From: Girardinichthys multiradiatus
Taxonomy: Eukaryota > Chordata > Actinopteri > Cyprinodontiformes > Goodeidae
NCBI RefSeq assembly: GCF_021462225.1
Contig: NC_061815.1
Location: 49,229,873 to 49,293,872 of the forward strand
Length of the DNA: 64,000 nt
Direction: 5' to 3'
Part shown: one piece after another, positions 22,396 through 34,139 of the stretch
How the letters are laid out: each line of letters opens with the position of its first letter
Position numbering within the stretch: the first letter of the stretch is position 1
The notes under the pieces: model-generated
Database searches by the model: none
What the model saw: only the letters and a program-made list of their open reading frames with translations
What the model was told of the DNA's origin: nothing
Program-made: the position numbers and the translations under genes

Positions 22396-23725
22396 GGCCA
22401 AGTTTTCTTCCATCGTTTACACTGTGCATAACAGCAAAGGGCAATCACCCTAATAAAATAATACCCTGGCTGGGGACCCATATAGCTGGCACAGCTGCAA
22501 ATTGGAAAATTTTTGACTAAATTGTCAAACTGGACTGATTTCCACTGTTGTCTCTACTAGTCTTAAACGCATTTCATTTCAAATCAAAAATATCAGCACC
22601 ATCGCAACTCTAAAACAGTCAAGACAAATTGTCAATCATAATTGTTTTATTTTTATTTTTAAAGTTACCTTAGTTTCAGTTCAATAATTTGAACCTTCAG
22701 ATCTTACTTTATGAAAGAAGACCATGAAGAAGAGGTCATAAAAGTTCATAAAAATTTAACATTTAGATGATGCATTGACTGGCTGATTTGGCTTTGCTTT
22801 GCAGTCTCCAATTAATCATCAGCAATATGAAGTGGAGCCCAGAAGAGTATAATTAGAAATACGGTAAGTGACTCTTTTAAAGTTCATCGGTAATCTATGG
22901 GAATCACAGGGAACACTGCTCTGGTTAATTAAAGGGATGCACATTATCATGAAAAGAAAGTTGTCTTTTGCCCTAAAACTCTTTATGGATTTCAAGGTGT
23001 CAACGTTAATTAATTATGAGTGTCCTAAATCAAACCTTTTCTTTTAATTTTTTCTGTCTTTACACTAAAAGAAAATATTTCTCCCTCCTGTTCTTTCTCA
23101 TTATTTCACCTAGTCAGGAGAGACCGTTGCATAATTACTGTTTTTTGTGTTTCTTGTACAGTTTGAATGGGGAAACTCATTACAGTAGAGAAAAGGCCTA
23201 TTCCAGCAAAGTTGGGTTCACAATAATGTAGTGAAGAAGACTTTTTTAGACCAAAAAAAAAAAAACAAATCTAGCATTATCTTGCCACTGTGTAAGAATC
23301 AAAGGCATGCAGTGCAACACACAAGCCTGGGTGCCTAGTTCCCAGCATCTAAAATCCTTCAGATTCTTTGCTCCACATGGACTGGAAGGAGCTCCTAAGC
23401 CCCTCTGTCTGCCCGATTGTCTGACACTTTTGACATCAGCGTTTTGGTTTCAGTTCTCGGGCAGTTAACTGCTTCTTCCTGTCTACTAAATCCCCCTGCA
23501 GAGATTTGTACAAGCAACAACTCAAGAAATTGTCACACCTGTCCTGGAGCAATGCCTTTTTTCCTTTATACAGGTGTCCATGCAGGTTTGTGACAACGTC
23601 CCCTGACCACCTACCAACAAAACAAACATCAACCGTTCCTGTTTTTTATAGCCAACCAAAATCACAGTACAACATTTCTGCATAAAATGGGTTATAGCTA
23701 AGATGTTTCAAAGCAGCAGTGGACC
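22396..23725. other. Gene-free stretch
   Basis: No gene or recognised repeat family is visible. An exon-like 59-base block at 22805-22863 (GCTTTGCAG before, GTAAGTGA after) has no frame open through it. A homeodomain-type TTAATTAATTATGAG word occurs at about 23007-23021. Reading frames such as 23016-23231 lack domains. Confidence 0.4.
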
Positions 23726-23727
23726 TA

Positions 23728-24187
23728 AAGGTGCATCTCAATAATTTAGATTAATTTCAAAAATGAAATTTAAAATGTTATTTTTATAATATATTTAGAT
23801 TCATATAGATTTATTATGTATGCACATTGTTTTGATGTTTATAGCTTATAGCTAATAAAAGCCCAAAATTCAGTTTCTCTCAAAATTAGAATATTACATA
23901 AGACCAATAACAAAGATATTTAATACAGAAATATGTGGTTGCTCTGTTACGGTCTATACAATCATGAGAAAGACTGCTGACTTGGTAGATATTCAGCAGA
24001 CATTCACTGAAACTATAAAAGATCATTGCTGAAGAAGCTAGCTCTTCACAGAGTGCTGTGTCCAAACATATTAATGGAAGGTTGAGTCGGAGGAAAAGGT
24101 GTGGAAGTAAAAGATTTCTTTTTTTGAATTGAATAACTGGAATAAATCAACTTTTCAATGGTATGCTAAGTTATTGAGATGTCCCTG
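23728..24187 (+). mobile_element. Short TA-flanked DNA transposon with ~17-bp inverted ends
   Basis: The left end GCATCTCAATAATTTAG and the right end (reverse complement ACATCTCAATAACTTAG) match at 15 of 17 positions, and a TA lies immediately outside each end. Inside, AAAATTAGAATATTACATAAGACC and AGTGCTGTGTCCAAACATATTAATGG are segments I remember from a Tc1/mariner-like family of fish and frogs. The coding centre is deleted, leaving 460 bp. The relic at 28690-29020 is from the same family. Confidence 0.65.
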
Positions 24188-24195
24188 TATATTAT

Positions 24196-25217
24196 GCGCC
24201 CCACGCTCTATTTAAAAAAAAAAAAAAAAAAGAGATCATTGATAATATTAGCCTTAACCTGATATATAGTATCATAAAATACGTATATTGTGTTTGGGTC
24301 ATATCTTTTAATCTGTAATCTCTGTTACGTTTTTTGAACTGTTACGTCACAGTATTTGCTGTGGAACAGCTAAACAAGGTCATGGAGCTCCTGCTGACCA
24401 ATTTCATGTGTACGCCATTTTTATTTCTCACTGTAATTTTCAAGTATGCCAAAGCTGCAAGTGGATAAGTCTAAGTGTTTGGTTGTTGGGTGTATTAACC
24501 CACACAAACCATCCCCCAGCATCAGAACCTCTTCAAAGTGCCTGGTAAAATTTTATTTTTCATGGAAATGTTCCCACATAAGTGGGAACATTTGTTTGCT
24601 CAATTTTGTATTTACTTGGTATGGATGGAGAGGGTTAAATGGTGGAGTGGAATGCTCTTTGAACCTGGTGGGGGACAGAGTATGAAATGGCTCTATTGCA
24701 TTTAAAGAGGCAGCACCAAAACAAGTTGCTCTCAGACACACCTCAGAACAGGTAAAAGTGGAGCCTGTGGAGCTATAAAAACAAGGAGTTCAGACCAGAG
24801 CCATGCAGTTCCACAACTGAATGATTTAAGTGTGAAAAGGAAGGATTTAAAAGCATGATATTTCCCTTTTAAGTCACCTCTCAGTACAAACACTTAACTG
24901 GAAATATGATAGCACAACTTAAATCTGTAGACAGAGCAGATTGGATGGGGCTGAGTAATGATCCCCTTCAGGATCCAAACGTATTTGATTTTCACCACAG
25001 AATTTCATCTTCCTTGAAGTTGGACAGGTGCAACAAATTAATGGAGCAAAAATCATCCGTTCATACTACTTTATATATGATATACTGTAAAGAGATCTGC
25101 GCAGCACCTCGACAGACTTAATTCAACGCTTCTGCACTGCTACAGAGTCCAAGTACAAAACAAAATGTATTTAAAGTCTAAAAAAATGGATTTTGCGTTA
25201 TACGTCCCCTTTAAGCA
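24196..25217 (+). pseudogene. Relic of a THAP-type DNA transposon
   Basis: A frame at 24446-24685 starts MPKLQVDKSKCLVVGCINPH. That is the opening of a THAP zinc-finger domain, where the first two cysteines of the C2CH motif are spaced C-x4-C. Scraps of the rest of the domain (W..NFIFHGN, then VCS and a final LNLVGDRVP-like segment) appear in other frames up to about 24680, so the domain is frameshifted. Downstream sequence to about 25217 (GATATTTCCCTTTTAAG; TTATACGTCCCCTTTAAGC) has the look of the untranslated end of fish transposons that carry a THAP domain. The P-element/Kolobok class is likely but not decided. A (A)18 run at 24214 lies near the left edge. The 80-codon frame is not a working gene. 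Confidence 0.5.
24566..24593. repeat. Perfect hairpin, 12-bp arms, 4-nt loop
   Basis: AAATGTTCCCAC (24566-24577) and its exact reverse complement (24582-24593) flank ATAA. It lies inside the THAP-type relic, where the coding sequence has decayed. Confidence 0.75.
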
Positions 25218-25727
25218 AGAAGATATGAAACAAACAGTGGAGACACAGTTATGTACATTAAAAGCTATTTTTAAAGGGAATTTAAATGTATGCGCTGAAT
25301 GAAAGATGACCTTATTTATATTCCATCCTTTGATTTGTTGCATCTGTAATAGATGTTATTCCTTCCTCAGTATCAGTACATCACGTTCATTTGCTTGTGA
25401 GGACTCACAGTTGTGATCGAGATCAAAATTTGGCTCATTCTGCAAGCCTAATTTGAGTTCATGCTTTTCTATTTATGGGCTTGGGTCTTGCCATCTATGC
25501 TTCCTTATTTCACACAGCAATGAAACAACATTATGCATCTGCATATTTAATGACAGTACAGTGAAAGTCGTAATCACTAAATAGTCATCTGTTTTTTCCT
25601 TCTTTATTTTTAATTGCCTCTCTTTCCAGTCCTATCTTCTTCTTCATCCCCACCAAAATAGCACAAAAATATGGTTGCAACAGTCATATAACAATTCATA
25701 AGTCAAGTGAATTAAGAAACAATAACT
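25218..25727. other. Gene-free stretch
   Basis: AT-rich, with no gene or named repeat visible. Confidence 0.45.
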
Positions 25728-25782
25728 TGTGTTGGTAATTGGCGCAATATAAATAAACTGAATTGAATTGAATTGAAATGTT
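25728..25782 (+). repeat. L2-type tail fragment
   Basis: ACTTGTGTTGGTAATTGGCG followed by CAATATAAATAAACTG and (AATTG)n. This is the last 55 bases of the same tail as at 18550-18606; the rest of the element is absent. It is a strongly 5'-truncated insertion. Confidence 0.65.
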
Positions 25783-26289
25783 TCAGACAAATGCTTTAGA
25801 AAAATGTCTCATGCCATCTTAATTGTGTTTCATACATCTACATCCGTTGACTTTCAAGTTGTTTTCCGATATTTCAGATGACATTATTGATTGTCGCTGT
25901 GGCTTGTAAACCCACACAGAGTGTGACTTTTTGTCTCTGCTTCTTTCCTCTTCTCCCACTCTGCAGATAAAAGACCAAAAGTAGAAGCAAAACCACTAAA
26001 AGAAGAGAGGGAAGAATGGCTGAGAGGATGATTGCTTCTGAAAGTAGTAAGCAGCCAACATTTACAGTCTCTTAGCTGACTTGTGTAGTTACTGTGGGAA
26101 GTCGAATAAAGGCCAGCACTCAAGCTATTTCTCTTCTTTTCAGCCATTTTGTTTTCCATTTCTGTTTGGCCTTTTGCACGCATTGTTCTGGAGCTGTTCC
26201 ATGTCTTCTTTTTCCTCAGGCACATTCTCATTTATATTTGTATTTTATTTAAAGGAGATAAAGAACCTAGTGGACCTCAACTGATGTTG
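25783..26289. other. Gene-free stretch
   Basis: Frames on both strands around 25884-26284 overlap each other and carry no domain. No repeat family is recognised. Confidence 0.4.
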
Positions 26290-26720
26290 TTCTGTACAGT
26301 GCTGAAAGAAAGGTGTTCACTACAATTAATACTAAGCAATACAGCAAGAAAATATTGTGCTTGTTAAATGTTTTCACAGCCCATTAGCATTTTCACATTT
26401 GCTTATGTCCCAACTACAAACTTGAACTTTTTTGTTTGAAATTTATATGATAGACCAAAGTAATACATGATTGTACAAAAGATATTTAAAAATGGTAGCC
26501 CAAAAATACTTCCGAGTCAGTACTTTATTTAACCACCTTTCACTGTAGTTCCTGACTGAATTGTTTGCCAATTTGCCTTTGCAAAATAACCCAAGCTCAG
26601 TCAGGCTGGATGGAGAGCATCTGTGAAAATCAGCTTTCAGGTTCTGCCACAGATTCCCAGTTGGATTTCAGTCTGAACTTTGACTATACCATTACTATTC
26701 TCTGAGTGACACTCTTCCTG
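26290..26720 (-). mobile_element. Tc1-type relic, minus-strand transposase scraps
   Basis: GTACAGTGCTGAAAGAAAGG near 26296 resembles a fish Tc1 terminus. TTTGCAAAATAACCCAAGCTCAGTCAG near 26578 and the sequence to about 26720 parallel 49640-49750, where the same words lie in an unmistakable minus-strand Tc1 gene. Only the 3' part of the gene is present and it is heavily decayed. Confidence 0.55.
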
Positions 26721-26946
26721 CCTAGTCAGTTTAGTTAGACATCATGTCTTGGCAGGTTTGCAGTTTTGCCATCTCATTTATGTACAACTTGAGGATAGAA
26801 GCTCACTTTTTTGAGAACTTTGAACTGAGCAGTGCTGTTTTTTAACACAGTAATGTGAATTTAGCTCATGCTGCATCCTGCTAATTCAAATATACATACA
26901 TACACAGAAGAATACATTTTTGTTCTGCAATCTTCCTAATTAAACA

Positions 26947-26949
26947 GCC

Positions 26950-26986
<37 letters not shown>
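26947..26986. repeat. (CA)n microsatellite
   Basis: About 19 CA units with one early CG interruption. Confidence 0.95.
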
Positions 26987-26987
<1 letters not shown>

Positions 26988-28689
26988 TTTACACCTTGAC
27001 GCTCACCAAATGTAATTATCATGTGCACACTGCTCATATGCGCTGACAATTTTTACTGTGTTAACCTAATTCCAGAGCAAATGCAAAATATGCTCAAGTA
27101 TAATCATGTCAGTTTTGGTGAAATGTCAAGTTTCTTTTGAACACCAATTAATCTTGGAACTTCGGTTCCCCAGTGGAGTTTTGTGTTTGCTCAGTTGGCT
27201 CTCAATGGAGCTCACCTTACAACATTGTTTGCACTGAGGTGTAGCTCAGTCTGCACTTTGAGTGACAGGGCTTTCTTGTGCAAGCAGTACATCTGTAGCT
27301 TAAAATGCCACTCTCATGCACCTTTTCTCTGAGCTTATATGGATTTTTTTATATCAAGAAAGAAAGCTTTGCAGGCATCAAACAACCTTCTCCTTGTTGT
27401 GCGCTGGTTCAGGGTGACATGACAGTTCCTCCCATACATCTAGAATTTCAGTTTGGGGCTTCCTCTCTATCATGTCAGTATAGATATGGCTGCAATCCAC
27501 TTTTCTTTTGTCATTTTTGTCCCAGCAGATAATAAAATATTATTCTTCTGAACACAGTCCAATTAAGAACTCTATGATAATATTGTGGTTTGCTTTGATT
27601 TAATAGTGTAAGCTATTAGAATTCCCTTTAAAAACTTTGCTTGACCTCAGACTTACACCTTTACCTTAGTGACCCTGGACCCATTGATCTCATGAAATGT
27701 CATTGGCTTTAAGTGTTCCAAGTCACCGTGATGGTGTTGAGTCAGATTCTCCCCCTGCTGCTGACTCTGTGACCATTGAGTCTTTAATTACAGCAGAATG
27801 TCTTTAGTTTTCAGCAGTGCAGCCAGGAAAAAGCACTTTGAAACATCAGGAAATGTGGTAGCATCATAAAAAAATTGTTCTGGACCCACAGTCACACAAA
27901 AAGGCCCTTTTAAATTTATAATGAGTCCATGAACTCCTCACAGCTTCTAAAGAACCCGCCTAGACTTCGTAAATAATTCACAGTCATGGATTTTAGATAC
28001 TGTGTATTTCTCGCTTGAATTGTGTAGAAAACATCATTCAAAGGGTATCCATACATTGTTGCATAGTTTCATATAACAATCAATTCATAACCTTGAGGTT
28101 GAAGGAGTTTTAGGTCCACCTAATTTCCAATTTATATTGTGTATTAAAATCTGTTTAAGACATTAACAACATTTAAGACATGAAAAGAAAACGTGTTTTT
28201 AATCAGAGACTTTGAGTAATCATTTCTTTCTGAATTTAATATAAGTTTGACTTCTATCCAAGAACAGCATGAGGTCACCAGTTCTTTCATGAGTTGGCTT
28301 GACCCCTTGAATCCAAGTCAGATCTGATCCCTCATTAACTTTTCCTCTCGGTGCTTCCTGAAATATTAAGGGATACGTTGGTTTAGGGAAGGAAGCCATT
28401 ATAGATACATTCAGAATTTGACGCTGACAAGACATGACTGTGGCAAAGGTGGCTGCAACTGAATATCCTAAGGCTTGGTCTTCATAAATGAGTAATGCAA
28501 TTTGTTTTAGTGGATGCTATGTTGACTTACTATGGGTTTTGTAGTAATAAAGTCTGATTCTTTAATTCATTGTTACTTCAGAGAACAATGTTGTACACAC
28601 TACTGACTACTGTCTGCGCACTCTGCTTTATATGGATATGTGTGTTTCTCATGTAGTAATGTCATGTTATAGTCATGTTAGCTGGAGTC
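26987..28689. other. Gene-free stretch
   Basis: No gene or recognised repeat is seen in 1.7 kb. The frames present (75 codons or fewer) have no domain. Confidence 0.45.
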
Positions 28690-29020
28690 ATGTTAAAAAA
28701 CGTCCAGCAGACATTCACTCACATCCTCCACAAGGAGAGTAAACCACAAAAGGCCTTTGCTATAGAACCTGAGTGTTTAGAGTGATGTATCCTGGCATTT
28801 TAATGAAAATTAAATGAAAATTGAGTGGAAGAAAAAAGTGTGACTGAAAAAGCTGCTCAGGCACCACTTACAACTGCAGACTTAATAGGGTTGAGAAGCA
28901 AAGAAAAAATAAGAGACACCAGAACCAACAATGCAGATGAGCTGATCGCCCCCATGTTATGTCAGTAATTCATGCAAAAGACACCCTGACAAAGTATTAA
29001 GTGCATATGCTCTTAAGTAC
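28690..29020 (+). mobile_element. Internally deleted relic, same family as 23728-24187
   Basis: CTCACATCCTCCACAAGGAGAGTAAACCACAAAAGG-type sequence (28718 onward) and the TTGAGTGGAAGAAAAAAGTGTG stretch match the transposase 5' part of the family at 23728. From about 28922 (AACCAACAATGCAGATGAGCTG) it skips to the 3' part of the gene (GTCAGTAATTCATGCAAAAG; AAAGTATTAAGTGCATA). The middle is gone. This copy keeps coding pieces that the other copy lacks. Confidence 0.55.
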
Positions 29021-29044
29021 ATAGATGCATGGCTTAACACAAAG

Positions 29045-29395
29045 AAAGCAACAGTTGTCCCTCATCCTATCTGTGCCGTGCCTCATCAAGCATTGACTCC
29101 ACCTAATAACTCTTTCGGAGTTAAGAACTATTGAATACATTATCAAAAACTGGAAGGATAGTGGGGAACAATCATTTTCATACATGGACTGGCCACCACA
29201 AAGTCCAGACATGTATCCCCACTGAGCACGTTTCAGATGTGCTAAAGAATAATTTGCAAAGGGGTCCAAATCATCTCTACAAGATCTAAAGTAACTCTGG
29301 TGAGAAATTACTTTGCAAAAGCTTGTAGAAATGATCCGAAAGGCAATGTATTCGGTAATCAGAGCTAAAGGCCGTCCAGTTAAATGTTGGTCTGT
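29045..29395 (+). pseudogene. Tc1-type transposase C-terminal relic
   Basis: The words TGGACTGGCCACCACAAAGTCCAGACATG (about 29187) encode a decayed form of the W-P-P-Q-S-P-D block that precedes the third catalytic region in Tc1 transposases. GAGAAATTACTTTGCAAAAGC and GTAATCAGAGCTAAAGG follow, as in the C-terminus of one fish Tc1 lineage. There are stops in all frames. It may be a neighbour to, rather than part of, the relic at 28690. Confidence 0.55.
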
Positions 29396-30539
29396 GATTT
29401 TTTTATTTTAGATAGGTAGCATACAATTTATGAAAAGCACAGCCCACAACAGTTGAACCCTCTCTGAAACGTTTACTGTTCTTGCCTGACATACTGAGAG
29501 CAGATCACTCATCTCTGAAGTCAGTTCCAGTATTCAAGCAACAAAAAGATTGTCCTGACAGGAGTTTTTATTCAGAAGTCAAACTTTGCCTGCCAGTGCC
29601 ACAGATTCTCTCAGATTTTAGATCGCATGCATCACTTTATGATTTTGTGTCCGTGCGTGGGCACAGACATTTGTGACATGCACTCATGACTGTGTTTGAG
29701 TGCTCAACCTTAAGTGCATGTGGCATAGCTGTGTAGAAAGGTGTGCCTGTATCTCAATTTAAGGGTGGAAAAGGATACTACAAAGCAGCAGAGGTGATGT
29801 TGTGTTAAGAGACGGAAATCTGCAGGGAGATAATTCATTTCCTCCATATCACCATTAAATCTTAATATTCTGGCCTCTCATGGGAGGGGCCGGCCAAGCA
29901 TAGCATTGTATTTTTCATCTAAATCAAAAGCCTTGTGCCTTCACATTACTGCATGAAGACACAATTTGATGTCTTTTTTTTAAGCTTCACTATATCTGGA
30001 TTCACCTGCTGGTCATGCAGCTGTTGTTTGTACTAATGTCTTGTTACATGCAGTTTCCTTATAAAGTCAAACATTTCCAATCAGTTTATAGATCTAAGCA
30101 GATTTGAAACCAAAACTCCAAAGCAACAAAGTTATTATTGTGTGAAGCTGTAGCTGGTTGCATCACGGATGTTGTTTGCAATGCCCTAATAACTCAAGAA
30201 CATCTTAAATGGCTAAATACAACTAGTATTACAAGGATTTAGTCTGAATTTAAAATTAAATCCTACTTTCAATGAGAAGTACAGTTCAGTTTCTTGATAA
30301 GAACACATATTTAAAAATCAGGCGTTGTCTAGCTAGATTATGTGTGTTTTAAAGAGAACCCCTTAAATACCTGGACTTTCGATAATTTATGTTTTATTGC
30401 ATGTTATATTTGTTAAATATGACAAAGTCAAAAGAATTGTCCAAAAAGTTCAGAGGAGACACCTTGCCTTCCACGAACAATGAAAAGGATAAAGAAAAAT
30501 AGCAAATGCACTGTATTTTCTAAACGATACAATTGAAAG
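29396..30539. other. Gene-free stretch
   Basis: No gene or recognised repeat is seen. The frame at 29482-29676 has no domain. Confidence 0.45.
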
Positions 30540-31085
30540 CATAGTTTGTAAGTTTAAATTTAAAGGAACAGTTGCTATGCCACCTGGTGGCTAGAAGAGA
30601 AAGCTATCAACGGCTGCCACCAGATTCTTCAGGGGTAAGAACTCTCAACTGATTCCAAAATACCTGCATCAAGACTTGATGGCAGCAGCCACTGAGGTTT
30701 CAGTTTCCACATCAAGGCACATGCTAAACGATCCATGTCTGAACTCCTTTTATACCATTACTGAACCAAAAGAACAATAAAAGTTACCTTTAACATGTTA
30801 AAAATAACAAAAAAGGTTTTAAGATTATGTTCAAAATGAAATAAGACCTTTTTGGCCACTGAATCATGAATGAAGGAGAGTAAATGAATCATATGCTGAA
30901 AATAATTTCCTGTTAAAAGTGATGCATGGTGGTGGCTCAGTGATGTTCTGGGACTGCCTAACTTCATCTGACAGTGGAAACCTGCAGCGTGTGGAGGGCA
31001 AGATGGAGTCAATCGCATATCAACAATTCCTGGGAAAAAACTTCCAGCCATATGAAGCTTAATATGCGTCTTTGGGCCTTCCAAA
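30540..31085 (+). pseudogene. Tc1-type transposase relic (middle part)
   Basis: CACTGAGGTTTCAGTTTCCAC (30692) belongs to the linker/DNA-binding end of a Tc1 transposase. From 30927 the plus strand encodes HGGGSVMFWDCL, the conserved glycine-rich block before the second catalytic Asp region, followed by GNLQRVEGKM and a YQQFL segment. Stops and deletions separate the pieces. This copy is of a different lineage from the HGGGSVMVWGCFAAS copy at 2600. Confidence 0.6.
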
Positions 31086-31264
31086 CATTCCTTCCTTCGA
31101 TAGTTGATTTCCTGGTAAGATAGAGTATCTATCAGTTACTTGACACAAACTCAATAATATTGTGAACTGCGTAATGGATTATGGTTAACAGTAAGAGGCT
31201 GCTGAATGGCTATCAATAACATTTGCATCAATGATGCTCTACTAAATACTAATGATTCCTGGGG

Positions 31265-31425
31265 GTAAAATTTTAATCAGAATCAGAATCAGCTTTATTG
31301 CCAAGTTCGTACATAAAACAAGGAATTTGACTCCGGTACGCTTTGCTCTTTTGTTCTGTTTTTGCATCACAGAATATACAAATTTACAATGTACAATATA
31401 CACATATAAGCTACAGGAATTATTC
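31265..31425 (-). repeat. LINE-tail repeat with (AATCAG)n end
   Basis: (AATCAG)n, then CTTTATTGCCAAGTTCGTACA and AAGGAATTTGACTCCGGTACGCTTTGCTC. This is a common fish interspersed repeat. Read on the minus strand it is a LINE 3' tail ending in a short hexamer array. Only about 160 bases are present (5'-truncated). Confidence 0.55.
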
Positions 31426-32659
31426 AAAGTAGCATTTTGTGGTTAATATAGTTGTGTTAAGCTGTGTTAAGCTGTTTAAATGATTCTTGTTTGATTTGTT
31501 TCTCACAAACAGCTGCTATTTTGTACATTTTGCCAATAAATCCATTGTTCAGTAAGGGCAGGATCATCTTAGTTCAGAAAAAATACTCTTCAAATGAAAT
31601 TAGGAATATCTTCAGCGGGTTTCTTCGGTTAACATGTATTCTGTATTGTTCTGTCCATGAAATGGTCTTCATGGCATTAAGCCCAGTTCTGAATGTCTTT
31701 GTTCTGGATGTAGAACATTCACCCCAGGTAAATGTGATTAATTCACTTAGTACACAGCATAAGTCAAAGCCTGCTGCATCCTATTAACCTAATTATGTTT
31801 GGTCCAAACATTACTTGTACTTCTCCTTTCTTATTCAGCCCTTTTTGATTAATGTCAAATAAACATTTAATTCTAATTAAAAAGAGGACAGATCAAATTT
31901 AATCATATCACCTGGCCTTTATTAAAACAAAGACCAGTTTTCATATTCATCTCTTTCAGAAAGGAGGTTACACATGATGCATTTCAGCATGTCTTCGCGT
32001 TTTCCCATGAAAAATCTCATCTGCCATATTTTTCTGTGACAAGGAAAATTATCAAGGCTTTTAAATATAGGCAGGAAATACTATTTTTATTCAGCTGTAT
32101 AAAGGTTCTACTGCTGACATTTCCTGATAGAAAACATGGTTCATATTTTTAACTGTTGTTTTTTTCCTCTCTTCAATGAAGTGGTACATTTCCCCGGCAT
32201 CAATTTGGCCATGGTATTATTAGATCTGGGTGCTCACTTTGAGGTATGAAAGTGAAAAATAATCTGTGTGAATGAGGTAGGTACTGACAGAGCAGTAAGA
32301 CACAGTAGGAAACACAGCTGCTGATTTATAGAGAAAACTGACTTGGAGAAGGAAGCCTGCTAACAGCTGATAGAAGTGAACGATAAACAAACATCTTTTC
32401 TCACCCCTTTTACTCTACCTCATTATGATTTGTTAGGAATGTGATTAGTTATCCATGCAACTCTTGCCTTGTAGCTTGGATGTAGATACTGCCCCTTTTT
32501 GTGGACAACTGCAATGTACTGAAGAACAAAGTGGGAAGTGAAGGGATTTCTAGAGTTTTTCTTTCTCAATATGATAAGACAAAATAATTATTCTTATTGT
32601 TTCATTTGACTTTTGTTTGACATGTTTACACATTCATCTCAGACTCATGATGAGATACT
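31426..32659. other. Gene-free stretch
   Basis: Nothing is recognised except a short GTTAAGCTGT direct repeat near 31455-31480. A 107-codon frame at 31464-31787 has no domain and looks incidental. Confidence 0.4.
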
Positions 32660-32745
32660 TATTTGATTCAGGTGTGTGGGAGAAGGGATGCATCTAAAAA
32701 TTGCAGGGTAGTAGGTCTCCAGGACTGGACTTGGGTGTCTCTGTA
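32660..32745. repeat. Fragment of a short fish interspersed repeat
   Basis: CAGGTGTGTGGGAGAAGGGATGCATCTAAAAATTGCAGG, then CTCCAGGACTGGACTTGG, is a diverged copy of the sequence at 49224-49300. The family name is not known to me. Confidence 0.45.
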
Positions 32746-32787
32746 CCGTACTACCAAAGTCCAAACGTCACTGCAGAAACCAAAGTG

Positions 32788-33553
32788 TAGTGATGTGACG
32801 TTTTTGAACGATCTGATTCTTTTGAATGTCTCTTTACCTTGAATGATAGGATTCAAGTCTCAGTCAGTGAGACCCCTCTGTTTTTTACTAGTTTGATTGC
32901 TTATAATCCTATGCATACACTGCCCTCGCTACTTTTAAAGAAATCTAATTTTAAATTATATATTTATTACTTAGGTGACTAAATACGAAGAGAGAATGGA
33001 GGAGTGGTATGAGCATACAGAGCGCATGCTCTTTACTCACTGTTTGTTTTTGTCATGTGTCATGGCAGCTGATAGGTGTGTGGCACTGTGTGCAACCTGG
33101 CTGGGTGCAGCAGGAGCGGAGAGGACAAAATCGTCTTTCTCAATGCAGACGATAACATAACGGGTATTTTTTTATTTGGATGTTTGCACACCTAATTTGG
33201 TTAATGTTAACAGTTAAGCGTTGCTTACCATGAGTGCATTGCATTAAATGTTACGTTTAATGGCGCAGTTGGTGATTCTTTGTTACTTTTTGCTCATTTG
33301 CATAATTGTTGCTCCTTTGCATCATTGTTCATCTTGTTTCTATTTTGCAATCTGCCGACTGCTGACCTTACACCCCTCTGCTAGCTCCGACAGAGACGAC
33401 GACACACATATTGACCAATCACGTAAGATTTGAAGAGAAAAACGGTAAGAGAGAAGCTGGAAAAAAAATGGCTCCCAATCAGGAGCCGGTTCCTATCATT
33501 CACTTCAAAGAACCGGTTCTAAGAGCCATTCGTTAGCAACTGATACATCACTA
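32788..33553. mobile_element. hAT-like nonautonomous DNA transposon
   Basis: The left end starts TAGTGATGT and the right end is its inverse, ACATCACTA. Similarity continues inward imperfectly for about 65 bases; both arms contain GAATGATAGGA when read inward. TAGTGATGT-like tips fit hAT superfamily termini. I do not see a convincing 8-bp target duplication. The 766-bp interior has short frames but no transposase, so it is a nonautonomous derivative. AGCCGGTTCC and GAACCGGTTC motifs cluster near the right end. Confidence 0.6.
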
Positions 33554-34139
33554 TTTTTTTGGGTGAAATGTGGTGACAAAAACCTGAGACAACAGTTTCT
33601 CTCTCACTCCAACTAAATGAGTTAGTCTTCAAATAATCCTAGAACATGATTCAACTTTCATAAAAAACAGATCTTATGTTGTTTTTAACATGGTGACAAT
33701 TTCTTGATGTTTCAGTAAAATGTATTACATTTCAGTAGAGCCACAATTTCTGCTCCTTCCATTTTTTTTAGAATTTTTTGAAGTCATTGCATCAGTCCTT
33801 AAAGGACATAATGAGACAATTTTATTTCTCATCCACAGACATCATTTGGAGATGATTGAATACACTTACATTTCATACCTATGGTTTGGTATGAAAATGT
33901 ATGGAAGAACATTTTAAACTTTTAAAATAGTTCCCTGGAACTCAAAAGACTCTGGTGGGCTGTTTCCAGGCTAGGTCGGGGCGCTGTTACAGCATCTCCC
34001 TTTGTGACACTTTTGCCTTCAGTTCTGTGCACATATCCTTACAGGAACATGCATATGTGCACACACACAAGTACATGTATGACAACTACTTTAATAGTTG
34101 TGGGTGTAGTAAAAAATGTGCGCAAATATGCATTGTGCT
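33554..34139. other. Gene-free stretch
   Basis: AT-rich, with no gene or repeat family recognised. Confidence 0.4.

Noticed and set aside
26947..26986. (CA)n as a possible CRISPR or regulatory array
   Set aside because: Plain dinucleotide microsatellite; no spacers. No CRISPR-like array exists in the window.
31464..31787. 107-codon plus-strand frame
   Set aside because: No domain, in gene-free DNA; consistent with a chance frame.
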